Part shown: one piece after another, positions 1-9,471 of the stretch
How the letters are laid out: every line of letters starts with the position of its first letter
Position numbering within the stretch: position 1 is the first letter of the stretch
Origin: Saksenaea vasiformis B4078
Taxonomy: Eukaryota > Mucoromycota > Mucoromycetes > Mucorales > Saksenaeaceae
NCBI GenBank assembly: GCA_000697055.1
Contig: JNDT01001891.1
Location: forward strand, 1 to 64,000
Reading direction: 5' to 3'
Length of the DNA: 64,000 nucleotides
The notes under the pieces: model-generated
Database searches by the model: none
Seen by the model: only the letters and a program-made list of their open reading frames with translations
What the model was told of the DNA's origin: nothing
Program-made: the position numbers and the translations under genes

Positions 1-247
1 CAATGAGACGTAATGATCGTTCTCTAAGCTTTCTCGGTCTTCCCGTTCTAGGTTTCGACGCGGTAGTTCCAGTTTCATTGAATCTTTTTACTATTTTTTG
101 GACCGTAGATCGATCCAGTCCCCTGGACTTAGCGATTGTGCCATACGACATTCCAGCCTCCCTCATGCCCACGATGATCGCACGCTCTTCCACTGAAATT
201 TCAGTATTTGGTTTGCGAGTGTTGTTAGAGATATCCTGAAGAGGCAT
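1..247 (-). CDS. Tc1/mariner-type transposase, N-terminal part, cut by window edge
   Basis: Reading leftward from an ATG at 247-245, the frame stays open to the window edge (82 codons). It shows the paired helix-turn-helix DNA-binding region of Tc1/mariner transposases: an entry segment (EISVEERAIIVGMREAGMS), a second helix pair (YGTIAKSRGLDRSTVQKIV) and the GRPRK basic linker between the two helix-turn-helix units. In the family this part binds the terminal inverted repeats; the DDE catalytic domain would lie left of the window. The gene sits about 100 bp downstream of the Fanzor gene on the same strand. A possible terminal-repeat edge is the CACTCCTAG at about 349-357, but the left end is not available for comparison, so the element boundary is unproven. 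Whether the transposase is intact cannot be judged. Confidence 0.8.
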   Translation of the reverse strand, partial: MPLQDISNNTRKPNTEISVEERAIIVGMREAGMSYGTIAKSRGLDRSTVQKIVKRFNETGTTASKPRTGRPRKLRERSLRLI

Positions 248-348
248 AGCAGCTAGTTTACGAGAGAAGTGAGAAAAGTCGAGTGATATTCCTATCCTAC
301 GCGTTTTACACTCTGCGGAGTTTATTCAAGTGTAGACAGACTTTCTTT

Positions 349-3300
349 CTAGGAGTGTATAAGAACACTTACTAATGGTCTGAGAGCTTGATCATCGGCA
401 GCTTGTCCCAACTGATGGTGGTGGCACACCTTGATCGGACACACGCTGCTGCGATTATCTGTAATGGCTATATTAAAAGATCCAGTTAGAGTAACAAGTA
501 TGCAGCCTGATATTTACTTGCCTAACGGTCGAAGATCTGGGCATTGTGATGTCGGATGCATAGTTCGTTCGTTCTCGTCAAGGCAATATCGTTTGGCTCT
601 CCCAGCCCCGACAAACCGAACTACTTTGGTTCTATTGATGAAGTCCAATTTTCGAATATTTCCAGCGGTTTGATACATACTCGTGTGGACATCGTGCTGT
701 TGGTGCTCGAAACTGTTCCGTGTCATGGTCGCAGTTTGAACACACCTTGCTAGTGTTGTATTCAGCGACCAGAACAACGAGAGCGTGCCTTGCGAGAACT
801 TGCCGGAATGTCTAGTATTTGGAATGCGTGAGACTTGTCTATAAGAACTTGTAAATGCTCACCTTCACTGGAACTGGACCCTGGCCACGCATTGTAGGTC
901 GCAAATCCGCGTCACCGTATGCAATGATTGCTGGTTGTTCTGGACGAGGATGTTGTCGGCGTGCCTTGCGACGGCGATGCTTCCGCGATGATGGGGTCGA
1001 CTTGTAGTGTGGTCGTACGTCCGGCTTTTGTAGATAAGTTAGCATAATGTGAAATCTTTAGAGACTTACGTGTCGGGGTGTCCAATTGGCAATGCGATCA
1101 GCCAGCACGTCGAGTGTTCTCCGCCTGGCAGAGTAGAAAAGGAGTCGATTTTCTCGATGTCGATAGCTTTTGTTGAAGTTATGGAGCCTAATAAGGAATT
1201 AACAGAATTGATTTCATGCGTTTTCTTCTTACGTGTTATGAATGATGCTCAAGGCAGTGATATATCGCTGAAATCCTTGCATGCTCATAACGGTGGGAGG
1301 ATTGTTCGTCAGTAAGTCGTACTGAGGCTGTATTTCTGCCGCGGTCCTAGATTTCAGTTCATTCTGCTTCGACCATGAAAACATTGACCGCAGTCTATCG
1401 ATACCAAGATTAGCTCAACAATAGGGGGACATTTGTAACTTACTGGTACTCTTTGTTACTGATCGTGGCAGAATGAGCGTTGCGAAGTTCGGGAGTGTCC
1501 ATAGCTTCGTTTGTATCTACGGCTGTGAACAACGATCGGATCCCTATAAGAATGTTAGATGCAGAAAGAGATCGACTGTCAGTCACGCGCCTGGATCTAC
1601 ACCAATGATTCTTGACTGAGCTAATCGATCCTGGTCTAGCCCACGAGGCTCCTTATTCAGATGATATATTCCTCTTTGCCAAGTACTCAGGTCCATCTCT
1701 CGGGGCAGCAGTCGAAAATCTCGTTTAGAAGATGGATATCGTTCTTATGAAACACAGTAAGTAATGGAAGACTCTTCATTGGCATACCTGGTCGACGGCG
1801 GTCGAATTGTACGGAGACAGACACCCCGTCGGTTTGCAAGTAATATGCAAACTCCAACTGGAGTTCCGGTTGATCATCTGCAAGAAGCAAATCAGTTGGA
1901 TGATAGACTTAAATAGAAGATTGCTTACGTTCAGGATCAAATCGCCGACGTTTCGCTTGACATTTATCGATATCGAAAATTTCCTCCCAAATCGCCTCTT
2001 TCCACTCGCTGTCGCGGCATCGATGCTCGAATTGTCGTTGAGGCATGAACGCTCTTCGGAGTGGACCTCGTCGTGGGCCCTAAATTGAAAAAAGTATCAG
2101 ATGCATATACTATGTAAACTTGGTTACCAGAAGCCGTTCGGGAACATGCTGGTTTGCCAAGTAGGCGTCTCGCAGTAGATACCACAGTACTCTTGTGAAT
2201 ATGGGAAAATGGCCGATCTGATGGTCGGTTATCGGAAGCAATGACCAGAGTTTCCCGTTATATTCGGTACTGTAATGGTGCAAATGATATATATACTGAA
2301 CAATACGTGGCATGAGCGGAACAGCTTCGTCGTCTTCCGGGTCCAAATCACGGATTTCCACACCAGCCATATGACGTTCGTAAAGTTCATGCTGGATACT
2401 ATGAGAGCGGCATAGATGTTAATCAATTACACCCAATTAATCTGTCGTACTTACCGGTAAAACTCTGCCACTTCTGCTCGACGAGGCATATCTTCCCATA
2501 CGTGATCCTGCAATGGTTCATGGTTGAGAACGTTTGCTACAGCTACATCAGCTATAAATGATAGATATGAAATCACTGGACCTTTGAATAGAGTTCATTT
2601 ACCATGATGAGCGGGGCCGCCACCGGGGAGATTCCCTCCAATCTGTTCCTTCAAGTTGACAAAGTACGCGCGGAAGACCATTTTCAGAAATATAGGGACA
2701 TTGACCACCAAATGTCGTTTTACATCTATTGGTACAAATTATTGATGATTATGGAGTATTGATAATATGAACATTAAAGTACTTTGAATTATTTGGGCGG
2801 GAAAAGTATCTGCAAATGAGCCGTACACTCCTTGAACTTCTACGATCCCGTAAAAGGCTATTACGTATATTTTTAGGAATAATCGATGCATATGAGCAGC
2901 TGGAAGCAGTATATATATCTTACGTTCATTAGCATCGACATTCCTACGGAGAGGATGGAAGTGCGATATGAAAGTTTCGAGTAGATCGATCTGCCATTCC
3001 GGCTAAACAACGTAGCTTTCCGTTAGACATCTTGATAGAACTATACTGTACTTACATCTACGCCTCGGATCACCGTGCTCACTCGGTTGTTAGCGAACCG
3101 GTAGGCTCTACTCCAAAATATCCTAGTCGTAATGGGTGGGAACTCAAAAGCGTTCTCTGTGCCGAGTCCTTCGACCCAGCAACGCAAATGGAGATTCACC
3201 AAGTTAACTGCGTCGCGTTTCATTACATGATATTCTTCGGCAACAAGTTGCAATTGCTCCTGTCAATAGCGCGTTAACAAGATATTGCTTGTTGGAATGA

Positions 3301-3461
3301 ATACTCACTCGTAAGTATTTATAGTCATTGTTTAGAAAACTGGACAGCTTTAGTTTTCTGGTAACTCTTTCTATCTTGCCATCGGTTCGCGGTAGAAGTG
3401 ATTGGCGATATCGCTGTCGTTGCCGTTGCCTCGGCGGGCCTTCCTCAGCAAGGGGTTCCAT
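349..3461 (-). CDS. Fanzor-family (eukaryotic TnpB-like) RuvC nuclease, 17 exons, 765 aa
   Basis: Hand-spliced exons are 3461-3309, 3259-3056, 3002-2924, 2857-2783, 2725-2603, 2551-2455, 2398-2128, 2079-1929, 1877-1788, 1743-1591, 1543-1444, 1394-1233, 1187-1070, 1024-863, 811-681, 631-522 and 467-349. They total 2298 nt with every junction in frame. Visible motifs: RuvC-I IIGVDPGIRSLFTAVD (Asp about 464); a conserved AYGDADLRPTMRG block (about 630); RuvC-II LVVLVAEYNTSKVCSNC (Glu about 663) running into the first CxxC of a zinc finger; further Cys in ARCPHE and VCPIKVC; and a final QAADDQA (Asp 751/752) in the RuvC-III position, weaker than the usual RDxNAA. Family knowledge: Fanzors are eukaryotic relatives of TnpB and are guided by an RNA encoded near the gene's 3' end. 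The start was chosen as the first ATG of the open exon 1. Introns 10 and 16 use GC-AG. The last ten codons may lie partly in the flanking Tc1 repeat. Activity is not established. Confidence 0.82.
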
Positions 3462-4204
3462 GGGTCGACAGCAGCGTAAAGCAGCAGGTGATGGAAAAGA
3501 AAATGATGGAGATCAAAATACGTTGCCAAAAAATGAGTTTATCTATCTGCCAGTTTTCATTGTTATGAACTGCAGCAAACTTGTGTAACACTTGGCATTC
3601 ATTGTATTGTAATCCGATCAGTCGACGTAATTTTTCGCCTTTAAGTTCCTGATAAATCAGTGTTTCAGGATTTATCAACCTTACGCCTACCATATAACTT
3701 CAGCAGTAGGCGCCAGCGTTTCAGGATTAATTACACAGGCAGTATGGCCACAAGACGTATGAACCTTTGTACTGTTTAAAGCCTATTGGTCAACGTTTGA
3801 TCGCTGCATATTAGTCCGCATACGATTGACTCATGTTCTTTGTCCGTCGGATCGGGAATGTGTTCTTATAGCTAATCACAAACAAATAATTCCTGCTAGA
3901 AACTGGTCTCTGTGGACAGTGCTGTCGTGTCCTAAAAGAAACTACTCCTTCTATTTAAAGAGGAAATACCTGGAAGAAGCAAGTTTGTAGACGCAGAACT
4001 GTCTTCCATATTGAAAGATAATAAACGGCTGTGCAATGTAGCAATGCTTGGAACGCAGGTAGACTTTGCCGCAGTTGGGTCTCGATGATGTGATAAAAAC
4101 ATTGTAAAACGAAGTGTAAATGCGCTCTATCCTTTTCATGCTAAATATATATGTGATCATGCGAATCACGGGTGAAAACTTGTCTATTCTTTCGTCTCTG
4201 TCTT
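3462..4204. other. Spacer between Fanzor gene and MULE transposase
   Basis: No supported gene. A leftward 82-codon frame (3693-3445) overlaps the start of the Fanzor gene in a different frame and has no recognisable domain; it could be a 5' exon or nothing. Leftward frames at about 3950-4204 may be decayed remains of the MULE C-terminus. No clear terminal inverted repeat was found. Confidence 0.4.
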
Positions 4205-5599
4205 TCAGCAGGCCCTATTCCCGATATTTGCGCTTACTCGTACCGTGGTCATTTGGAAGTCGAACTCTACGTCATTTGTCAAGGTATAGATCATATAGAT
4301 CAATCGATCCACTCTTCTATTCTGGTTTCTTCCAAGGTAGGTTGTCTTGAGCTCGTTGTGCCAGCTTTCCACGTAGTTGTTGGTCTCCATGTTCGTGAAG
4401 ATCTGTGGCTGGAATGCTGCACACCAATACCTGATCCGGTCATCGTCTATCCATTGCTCGCGAAAGTAATTCATGAAGACGGTGTGGTGCGAATACGATT
4501 CGACGAATTTGGCGAATTTTTCGATAGCGCATGACACATCTCTTTCCCACATGAGCGATTTAAGATCGGTGATGATCATCTTGTGTATGCGTTGATTTTC
4601 TGCTGTACTTCCAACCTTGACTTTTGTACGGATGTTATCCATCCATGCTCGAGCAACATGGAACAGGCATTGCTGAATGGTCACTGTTGGAAACACAGCC
4701 TTGATCGCACCTTGTTCAGCCAGACTACAGTCGATTGTTATCTTTGTTGGCGTTTTCAGACTGCAATTGCCCGTAAGAAAGGTCAGCCATTTCACCAAGG
4801 GGCGACTGCTCCGATCTCTGGTAAAGAAGTAACCGACAGGGCAACCGTTTCCTGTCACTCTGTGGCGGACAACAAGAGTATACAATATGCCGCTAGAGAT
4901 GGCAGTGGTGTTATGTGTGGCATCGAGACAAAAAGCATTCGACTCAGCGAGGAGGCTTTTCTGCCATGGCGAACAAAAGGCGAAACTGTACTGGTCGATC
5001 GTTGAGAACACACTGTATCCTTTGGAGTTGAGTTCAGTTAGCCATAGTTTGACTGACTCCACTTCGTTTCCTCTCTTCTTGAACTCCCTCTCTTGTGCCT
5101 TGCAGTACAGGTTGTAGATATCTGCCGAGTGCAATGCCTGATCTCTATGCGAGAGCATTGGCATTTGTTCGTCATCCTCAACAGCTGTAAAACGTGCAAA
5201 TCGTCTCTGCAATTCAACACGGATATCTCGTTGCTGGTATCCTTGCTGGATTCTGGTGAGGATGATTTCCTTTACGGAATCAGACAATGGTAAGTACTCT
5301 ATGTCTTCCAATGAGCAGTGTGAACCCTCATGTTTGATTGTCACCGTTTCTTGAGAATGGCGATCACGAGTAACGATTAAACGCGCAGTGCATCCAATCT
5401 TCTTACTTGGCTTTTGGAGTGGACGCATTTTGCCAGATGTACCACCAGGGAGACGATCGTGTCGATTTTTTTTAGTTCCTGAGCGATGGCACAAATACAC
5501 GTTTCTCCAAAGGTGTAAAGATCGTTTTTCGCGTCGTCCGGTCTGCTCCTCCATCTCACCCTTACTAGACTTCACCGCTGAAGGATAACGAGAATCCAA
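4205..5599 (-). pseudogene. MULE (Mutator-like) transposase, probably frameshifted at its 3' end
   Basis: A 464-codon open frame carries an N-terminal FLYWCH/FAR1-like zinc-binding region (KPSKKIGCTARLIVT then HEGSHCSLEDIE, about residues 64-101) and a MULE transposase domain: first Asp in FCLDATH (about 226), second Asp in KITIDCSLAE (about 290), the C2H motif CLFHVARAW (about 311) and a late Glu near NNYVESWHNELK. This is the DDE catalytic set of Mutator-like elements. The open frame begins at a TTG; the first in-frame ATG is near 5554, and an upstream exon at 5760-5600 is possible. At about 4208 the frame stops, but the +1 frame continues as GPAERQRRKNRQ, which looks like the expected continuation, so a one-base frameshift is likely. 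No SWIM zinc finger could be recognised afterwards. It lies about 740 bp upstream of the Fanzor gene on the same strand. Confidence 0.75.
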
Positions 5600-6407
5600 G
5601 ACACTCCATACACCTGCGGAGAGTGCTTAATAACATTCTCCCAATCTCTGACATGAAGTTCTTGCGTATCAGGAATAGCTTGATATCTTTGGATAATAAA
5701 ATTTGACATATTGTATTGTAGAAATGCGTTTTCTGACTTCTTTTGGAATTCAGAAATCAAAGAGATGGACTTCGTCCCAATATGGAAAGTAAAAGATGTC
5801 CGACAGCCAATCCTTGTCGAAAGATCACTTTTTCACTTCTTTCTCGCGAAATATGAACGCGAACAAAAAAGGAAGAACATATTCTTTCTCTACTCTTTAT
5901 GCTCTATCGAATGGTATTTTTTTTTACAAAAATATTTTTTTGGTGAAATTTGAGTGAAAAATGGCGATTTCCCAAGGTTAACCTCTTTGGTTTTTGCTCA
6001 TCTTTAGCTGCACTTGCAAACTTTCAACTAGCAACTTCAAAAAATCTTTTTCTTTCATTTATATATCAAAATGTAGCTGCTTCCTTCCTTTTCCATGATA
6101 TGCTTTCCATTCTTTGCTGCGAGTTTTTTGCATGGATTTTTCTCAGATAAATGGAGAAAATGGTAATTTTTCAATGACGTTGCATTTTTTAAGAATCACT
6201 CATCAAAGCCACCTTCTAATTTTTTTTAGAAGACCGAATAAAAGTGGGTGACATAAGGGCGTGCCGTGCCGTGCCGGTGCCCGTGACTGCATCCGAAAGT
6301 GCACAAACTGCTTGAGGGCCTGTGTACCAAGAAGCTCCTCCTTCATTTGCATCCGTACGTAAAACCGTCCATCCATCAGGGCATAATCACTGATCTTTCA
6401 CGTTAGC
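5600..6407. other. AT-rich intergenic region and RPP1 promoter
   Basis: Short open frames here look random. The part at 5900-6230 is very T/A-rich. A run of GTGCC units lies at about 6261-6285, some 125 bp before the RPP1 start codon, and may belong to its promoter. A leftward 62-codon frame at 5760-5572 might be a first exon of the MULE gene. Confidence 0.4.
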
Positions 6408-6851
6408 ATGTCTGCCGAACTCGCCGTTGTCTACGCTGCCCTCATCCTTCAGGATGACAACGTTGAAATCACCGTAAGTCTTATTTTTTATTGGGCAGCA
6501 ACGGGAAAAAAATCTAACATAACCCACTTCTAGGCTGACAAGCTCCAGACTTTGGTCAAGGCTGCCGGTATTGACGTCGAACCCATCTGGTTCTCTCTCT
6601 ACGCCAAGGCTCTCGCTGGTCAGAACCTCGGCGAGCTCCTCATGAACGTTGGTACCCCTGGTGCTGGTCCCGCTGTCGCTGCTGGTGCCGCCGCTGGTGG
6701 CGCTGCTGCCGAGGAGGCCAAGGAAGAAGCGAAGGAAGAGGAGAAGGAAGAGTCTGATGACGACATGGGCTTCGGTAAGCTATAACAGGATTGGTACTGT
6801 TCTCTCGCGGTTGCTGACATATTCTTTCTTCCCAAAGGTCTCTTCGATTAA
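6408..6851 (+). CDS. RPP1: 60S acidic ribosomal protein P1
   Basis: Three exons (6408-6473, 6534-6774, 6838-6851) encode 106 aa. The protein starts [17 protein letters not shown], has the helical P1/P2 dimerisation domain (to about residue 65), an Ala/Gly-rich hinge and the acidic tail ending [11 protein letters not shown], which is the invariant P-stalk terminus. Family role: P1 pairs with P2 on P0 to form the lateral stalk of the large ribosomal subunit, recruiting elongation factors; the same C-terminal peptide is the docking site. Length fits the family (about 105-110 aa). The last intron splits the tail so that only the final few residues (GLFD) come from a 14-nt exon. Codon use is strongly biased toward C-ending codons, unlike neighbouring genes, as expected for a highly expressed gene. 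Confidence 0.97.
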
Positions 6852-7027
6852 ACATCCTATCTTGATAATAAATAATCGCGTTCTTCTTTTTGTTTCGGTT
6901 GTTCAAATGCGTCGGATTATTATTGCAGGAATATAGTGAAAATGCGCGTATATTCGTACATATATGTGCGTACGTGTATGTGTGTGTCATTGAGAATTGG
7001 AAATGTATTTTCGACACGAAAGGATGC

Positions 7028-7280
7028 TTATGAGGTCAAAATATGACGCGAAAGGAACTTGAATCGACCAGATATCCTATTGTGTTGATGCCAAATAAGC
7101 CTTGCGCTGAGGAGCAGCAAGTTTTTGCTTAGCGAAGGGGATACTTGTTGCACCAAATCAAGGTTGAGCGGTGTTGGTACATTGCAATAGATTTCCAAAT
7201 ACACCAACCGGAACGTGCAAAAGTAACAGTATTCAGAAGGACGCATGAATTCCTTTTTCTGCTTTTTCTTCGGCTTCATT
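7028..7280 (-). repeat. Repeat family R2, copy 1, with short open frame
   Basis: Matches 51491-51740. The leftward translations of the two copies share FMRP..YC.F and a downstream LL.A.L.W pattern over about 65 codons, although the DNA has diverged. It could be a small element with a decayed gene or a repeated noncoding unit. In both places it is followed, 250-370 bp to the right, by a copy of the MITE-like inverted repeat. Confidence 0.45.
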
Positions 7281-7519
7281 TTCTCAACAGATCGTCATCG
7301 GAGCATACATCGATTGACTACCACAGAAACTCACGTCGTTTGACCTATTGTCTATACTTCTAGGCTGTAGAACCAAGCAAATGGCCACTCATGGAAGCCA
7401 TTGATCATACTCTCCATTTCAACAACGCGACACAATGCGCGGTGCCTATGCATGGGTACGGTTATCCCTCGAGCGATAAGTACACTGACATCTTCTCAGT
7501 AATCATGAACGTATTGTTA

Positions 7520-7672
7520 TGCTACTCTATATAACGTTTGTGCCCATCGGGGACCAAGTTGATGTAAGTAGAGTATAAACCTGTTGCCGATCTACGTACT
7601 AATGACCGCCAATTCAACCTTTCCCTATGAAAACTTGGCTCTTCATGGACGCAAAGTTTATATAGATTAGCG
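7520..7672. repeat. MITE-like inverted-repeat element, copy 1
   Basis: About 150 bp, with imperfect terminal inverted repeats of about 40 bp. The left arm begins GCTACTCTATATAACG and the right arm ends AAGTTTATATAGATTAGC. The arms continue inward into an ACCAAGTT / AACTTGG pair. Three other copies are in the window (48621, 52089, 58000). No transposase is inside, so it is nonautonomous. Target-site duplication is unclear. Confidence 0.65.
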
Positions 7673-7781
7673 TGAAAAATTGATTCAATGAAACAGTATA
7701 AATGCAAACAAACAGAAAAGCTACAGCAACCCTTGTCTACGTAACTTGCGCCGTTCTTCAAGCTAGAAAAAAAGAGTATCG

Positions 7782-8042
7782 TTAGTATTCATAGACCTTG
7801 TTTTGGATATCTGTTACCCATTTCTTCTTGCATTCCTTGTACTGCATGAAATAGTAGTCGCATTGGCGCTTGTCATAGTTGTTCCTGTCCAAACACTTCA
7901 TGCTCTCCTTCTCTTCTAAAGCACAAGGATTCATGTACTTTGTAATTTCCTTCTGTTTGAACTTTTCATTGAAATCTGGAGGGGTAGAGAAGTCCTCAAA
8001 GGTCGGTTTTGGCGGCGCTGGTGCTGGTTTAGTCAGAGGCAT
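7782..8042 (-). CDS. COX23: COX23-like twin CX9C mitochondrial intermembrane-space protein
   Basis: Single exon, 86 aa. The core has two CX9C motifs (CALEEKESMKC and CDYYFMQYKEC, about residues 40-67) spaced as in a CHCH coiled-coil-helix-coiled-coil-helix fold, preceded by NP and followed by KKKW, which matches the COX23/CHCHD7 group. In the family such proteins are imported by the Mia40 disulphide relay and help assemble cytochrome c oxidase. The open frame extends 25 codons further upstream, but the ATG at 8042 starts the Pro-rich leader MPLTKPAPAPPKP typical of the family, so it is preferred. The gene is divergent from the short-chain dehydrogenase, with about 245 bp between start codons that probably hold both promoters. 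Related CHCH proteins (COX17, CMC family) are the alternatives. Confidence 0.85.
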   Translation of the reverse strand: MPLTKPAPAPPKPTFEDFSTPPDFNEKFKQKEITKYMNPCALEEKESMKCLDRNNYDKRQCDYYFMQYKECKKKWVTDIQNKVYEY

Positions 8043-8287
8043 GGTCGTTACTGTCAACAAGCAAACGCGCGAATGCCTGCCCAATCGACCCCAGAAAATT
8101 AAGTCACGTCCGCACACCTTTTCAAATTCAGTCGTTTGGCTGTAAGCGCAATGCTGGTTTCAAGGTTCAAGAACTTATGGTATGGTGAAGGCTATTTCAC
8201 CTCCGCGGGCTACGGAAGTAGGTTTAAACTGCGACATTTTTTATTTGTCACTGTTATTTCGGTTCTTCTTTCACTTTACACTTCAGT

Positions 8288-9349
8288 ATGGATATCAGCA
8301 ACCTATTTAGCGTCAAGGACAAAGTCGTGCTGGTTACGGGTGGTTCACGTGGTATTGGTGAAATGATCGCCACGGTAATGCGAGCAATGAAACAAGAGAC
8401 TTTCATACTTATGCAACACGCTAGGGCTTTGTCCAAGCCGGTGCCAAGGTCTACATTAGCAGCCGTTCTTCCAAAGCTTGCGACGAAACTGCCGCAAAGT
8501 TGAATGCCCTCGGACCTGGTCAATGCATACCTATACCTGCTGACTTGCAGTCGCTTGACCAAGTGAAGCTGCTTGTTTCGGAGTTGTCGAAACGCGAGTC
8601 CCGTAAGCCTGCCGTGTTAATACATGTAAGCGTTGGTCGCATTAATTATTCCTGGCTTTGATACAGATCTCGACGTGCTTATTAACAATGCTGGTGCTAC
8701 GTGGGGTGAAGCAATTGACACCTATCCCGAGCAAGCGTTCCAAAAAGTGATGAACTTGAATGTTAACAGAATCTTTTCGTTGACACAAGCGTACGTGTAT
8801 CTCCTCAGACGAAAGGTTACTTAAAAATTAAGACAGGTGCTTACCACTTTTGAGATCAAAGGCCTCGCCCGAGAACCCATCAAGAGTCATCAATATCGGA
8901 TCGATCAATGGCATTGACGTAAGCCGATTCTTACCTTATCCGGTCATTTGAACTCAATTCATTGATATCCTGAATCCATAGACTCCCGGTGCTGAAACGT
9001 ACGCCTATTCCTCTTCCAAGGCAGCCGTTCATCATTTATCTCGTCACTTGGCTGGACGATTGAGCAAAGAGAATATCCTAGTGAATGCAGTTGCTCCGGG
9101 ATTGTTCCCATCCAAGATGACAGCAGGCGTACTGAAACAGTTTGGTGATAAGATGGTTCATTCTGTACCAGTGGGCCGTCTTGGAAGCCCAGAAGACATT
9201 GCTGGTAAAGACTTCGTTACTACGTAATGCAAATTCTCACATTCGGTTTAGGTACATGTATTTATTTGGCATCTCGAGCAGGCCAATATACCTCTGGCGC
9301 TACAGTGGTGGTAGATGGTGGATCTATCCAGGGTCGATCTTACTTGTAA
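8288..9349 (+). CDS. Short-chain dehydrogenase/reductase (classical SDR)
   Basis: Six exons (8288-8374, 8425-8602, 8667-8790, 8837-8918, 8982-9204, 9252-9349) give 263 aa. Motifs seen: cofactor loop TGGSRGIG (residues 17-24), NNAGA after strand 4, catalytic Ser in NIGSING, the YSSSK catalytic Tyr/Lys (YxxxK), and the closing VDGGSIQGRSYL. These place it among classical NAD(P)-dependent SDRs, with overall resemblance to 3-oxoacyl-ACP reductase/RhlG-like members. An Arg/Ser stretch after strand 2 (ISSRSSKA) suggests NADP preference by inference. No targeting signal is evident, so it is probably cytosolic. The substrate cannot be predicted. Its 3' end converges on protease A with only about 120 bp between stops. 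Confidence 0.93.
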
Positions 9350-9471
9350 AGATGCAATAAAAAGCAATATCGCATTGAAGTACGGAAATGATTTTTATTT
9401 TATTTTATGGCATTCTAGCACCAGAAAAAGGCAAAAGAAAAAAAAGGATTTATGATACACAGCAAAATAGG

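Noticed and set aside
1580..1600. Premature stop (GCG TGA) just after the Fanzor GVDPG motif, suggesting a pseudogene
   Set aside because: The stop lies in an intron with a GC donor; using it restores an in-frame, family-like continuation.
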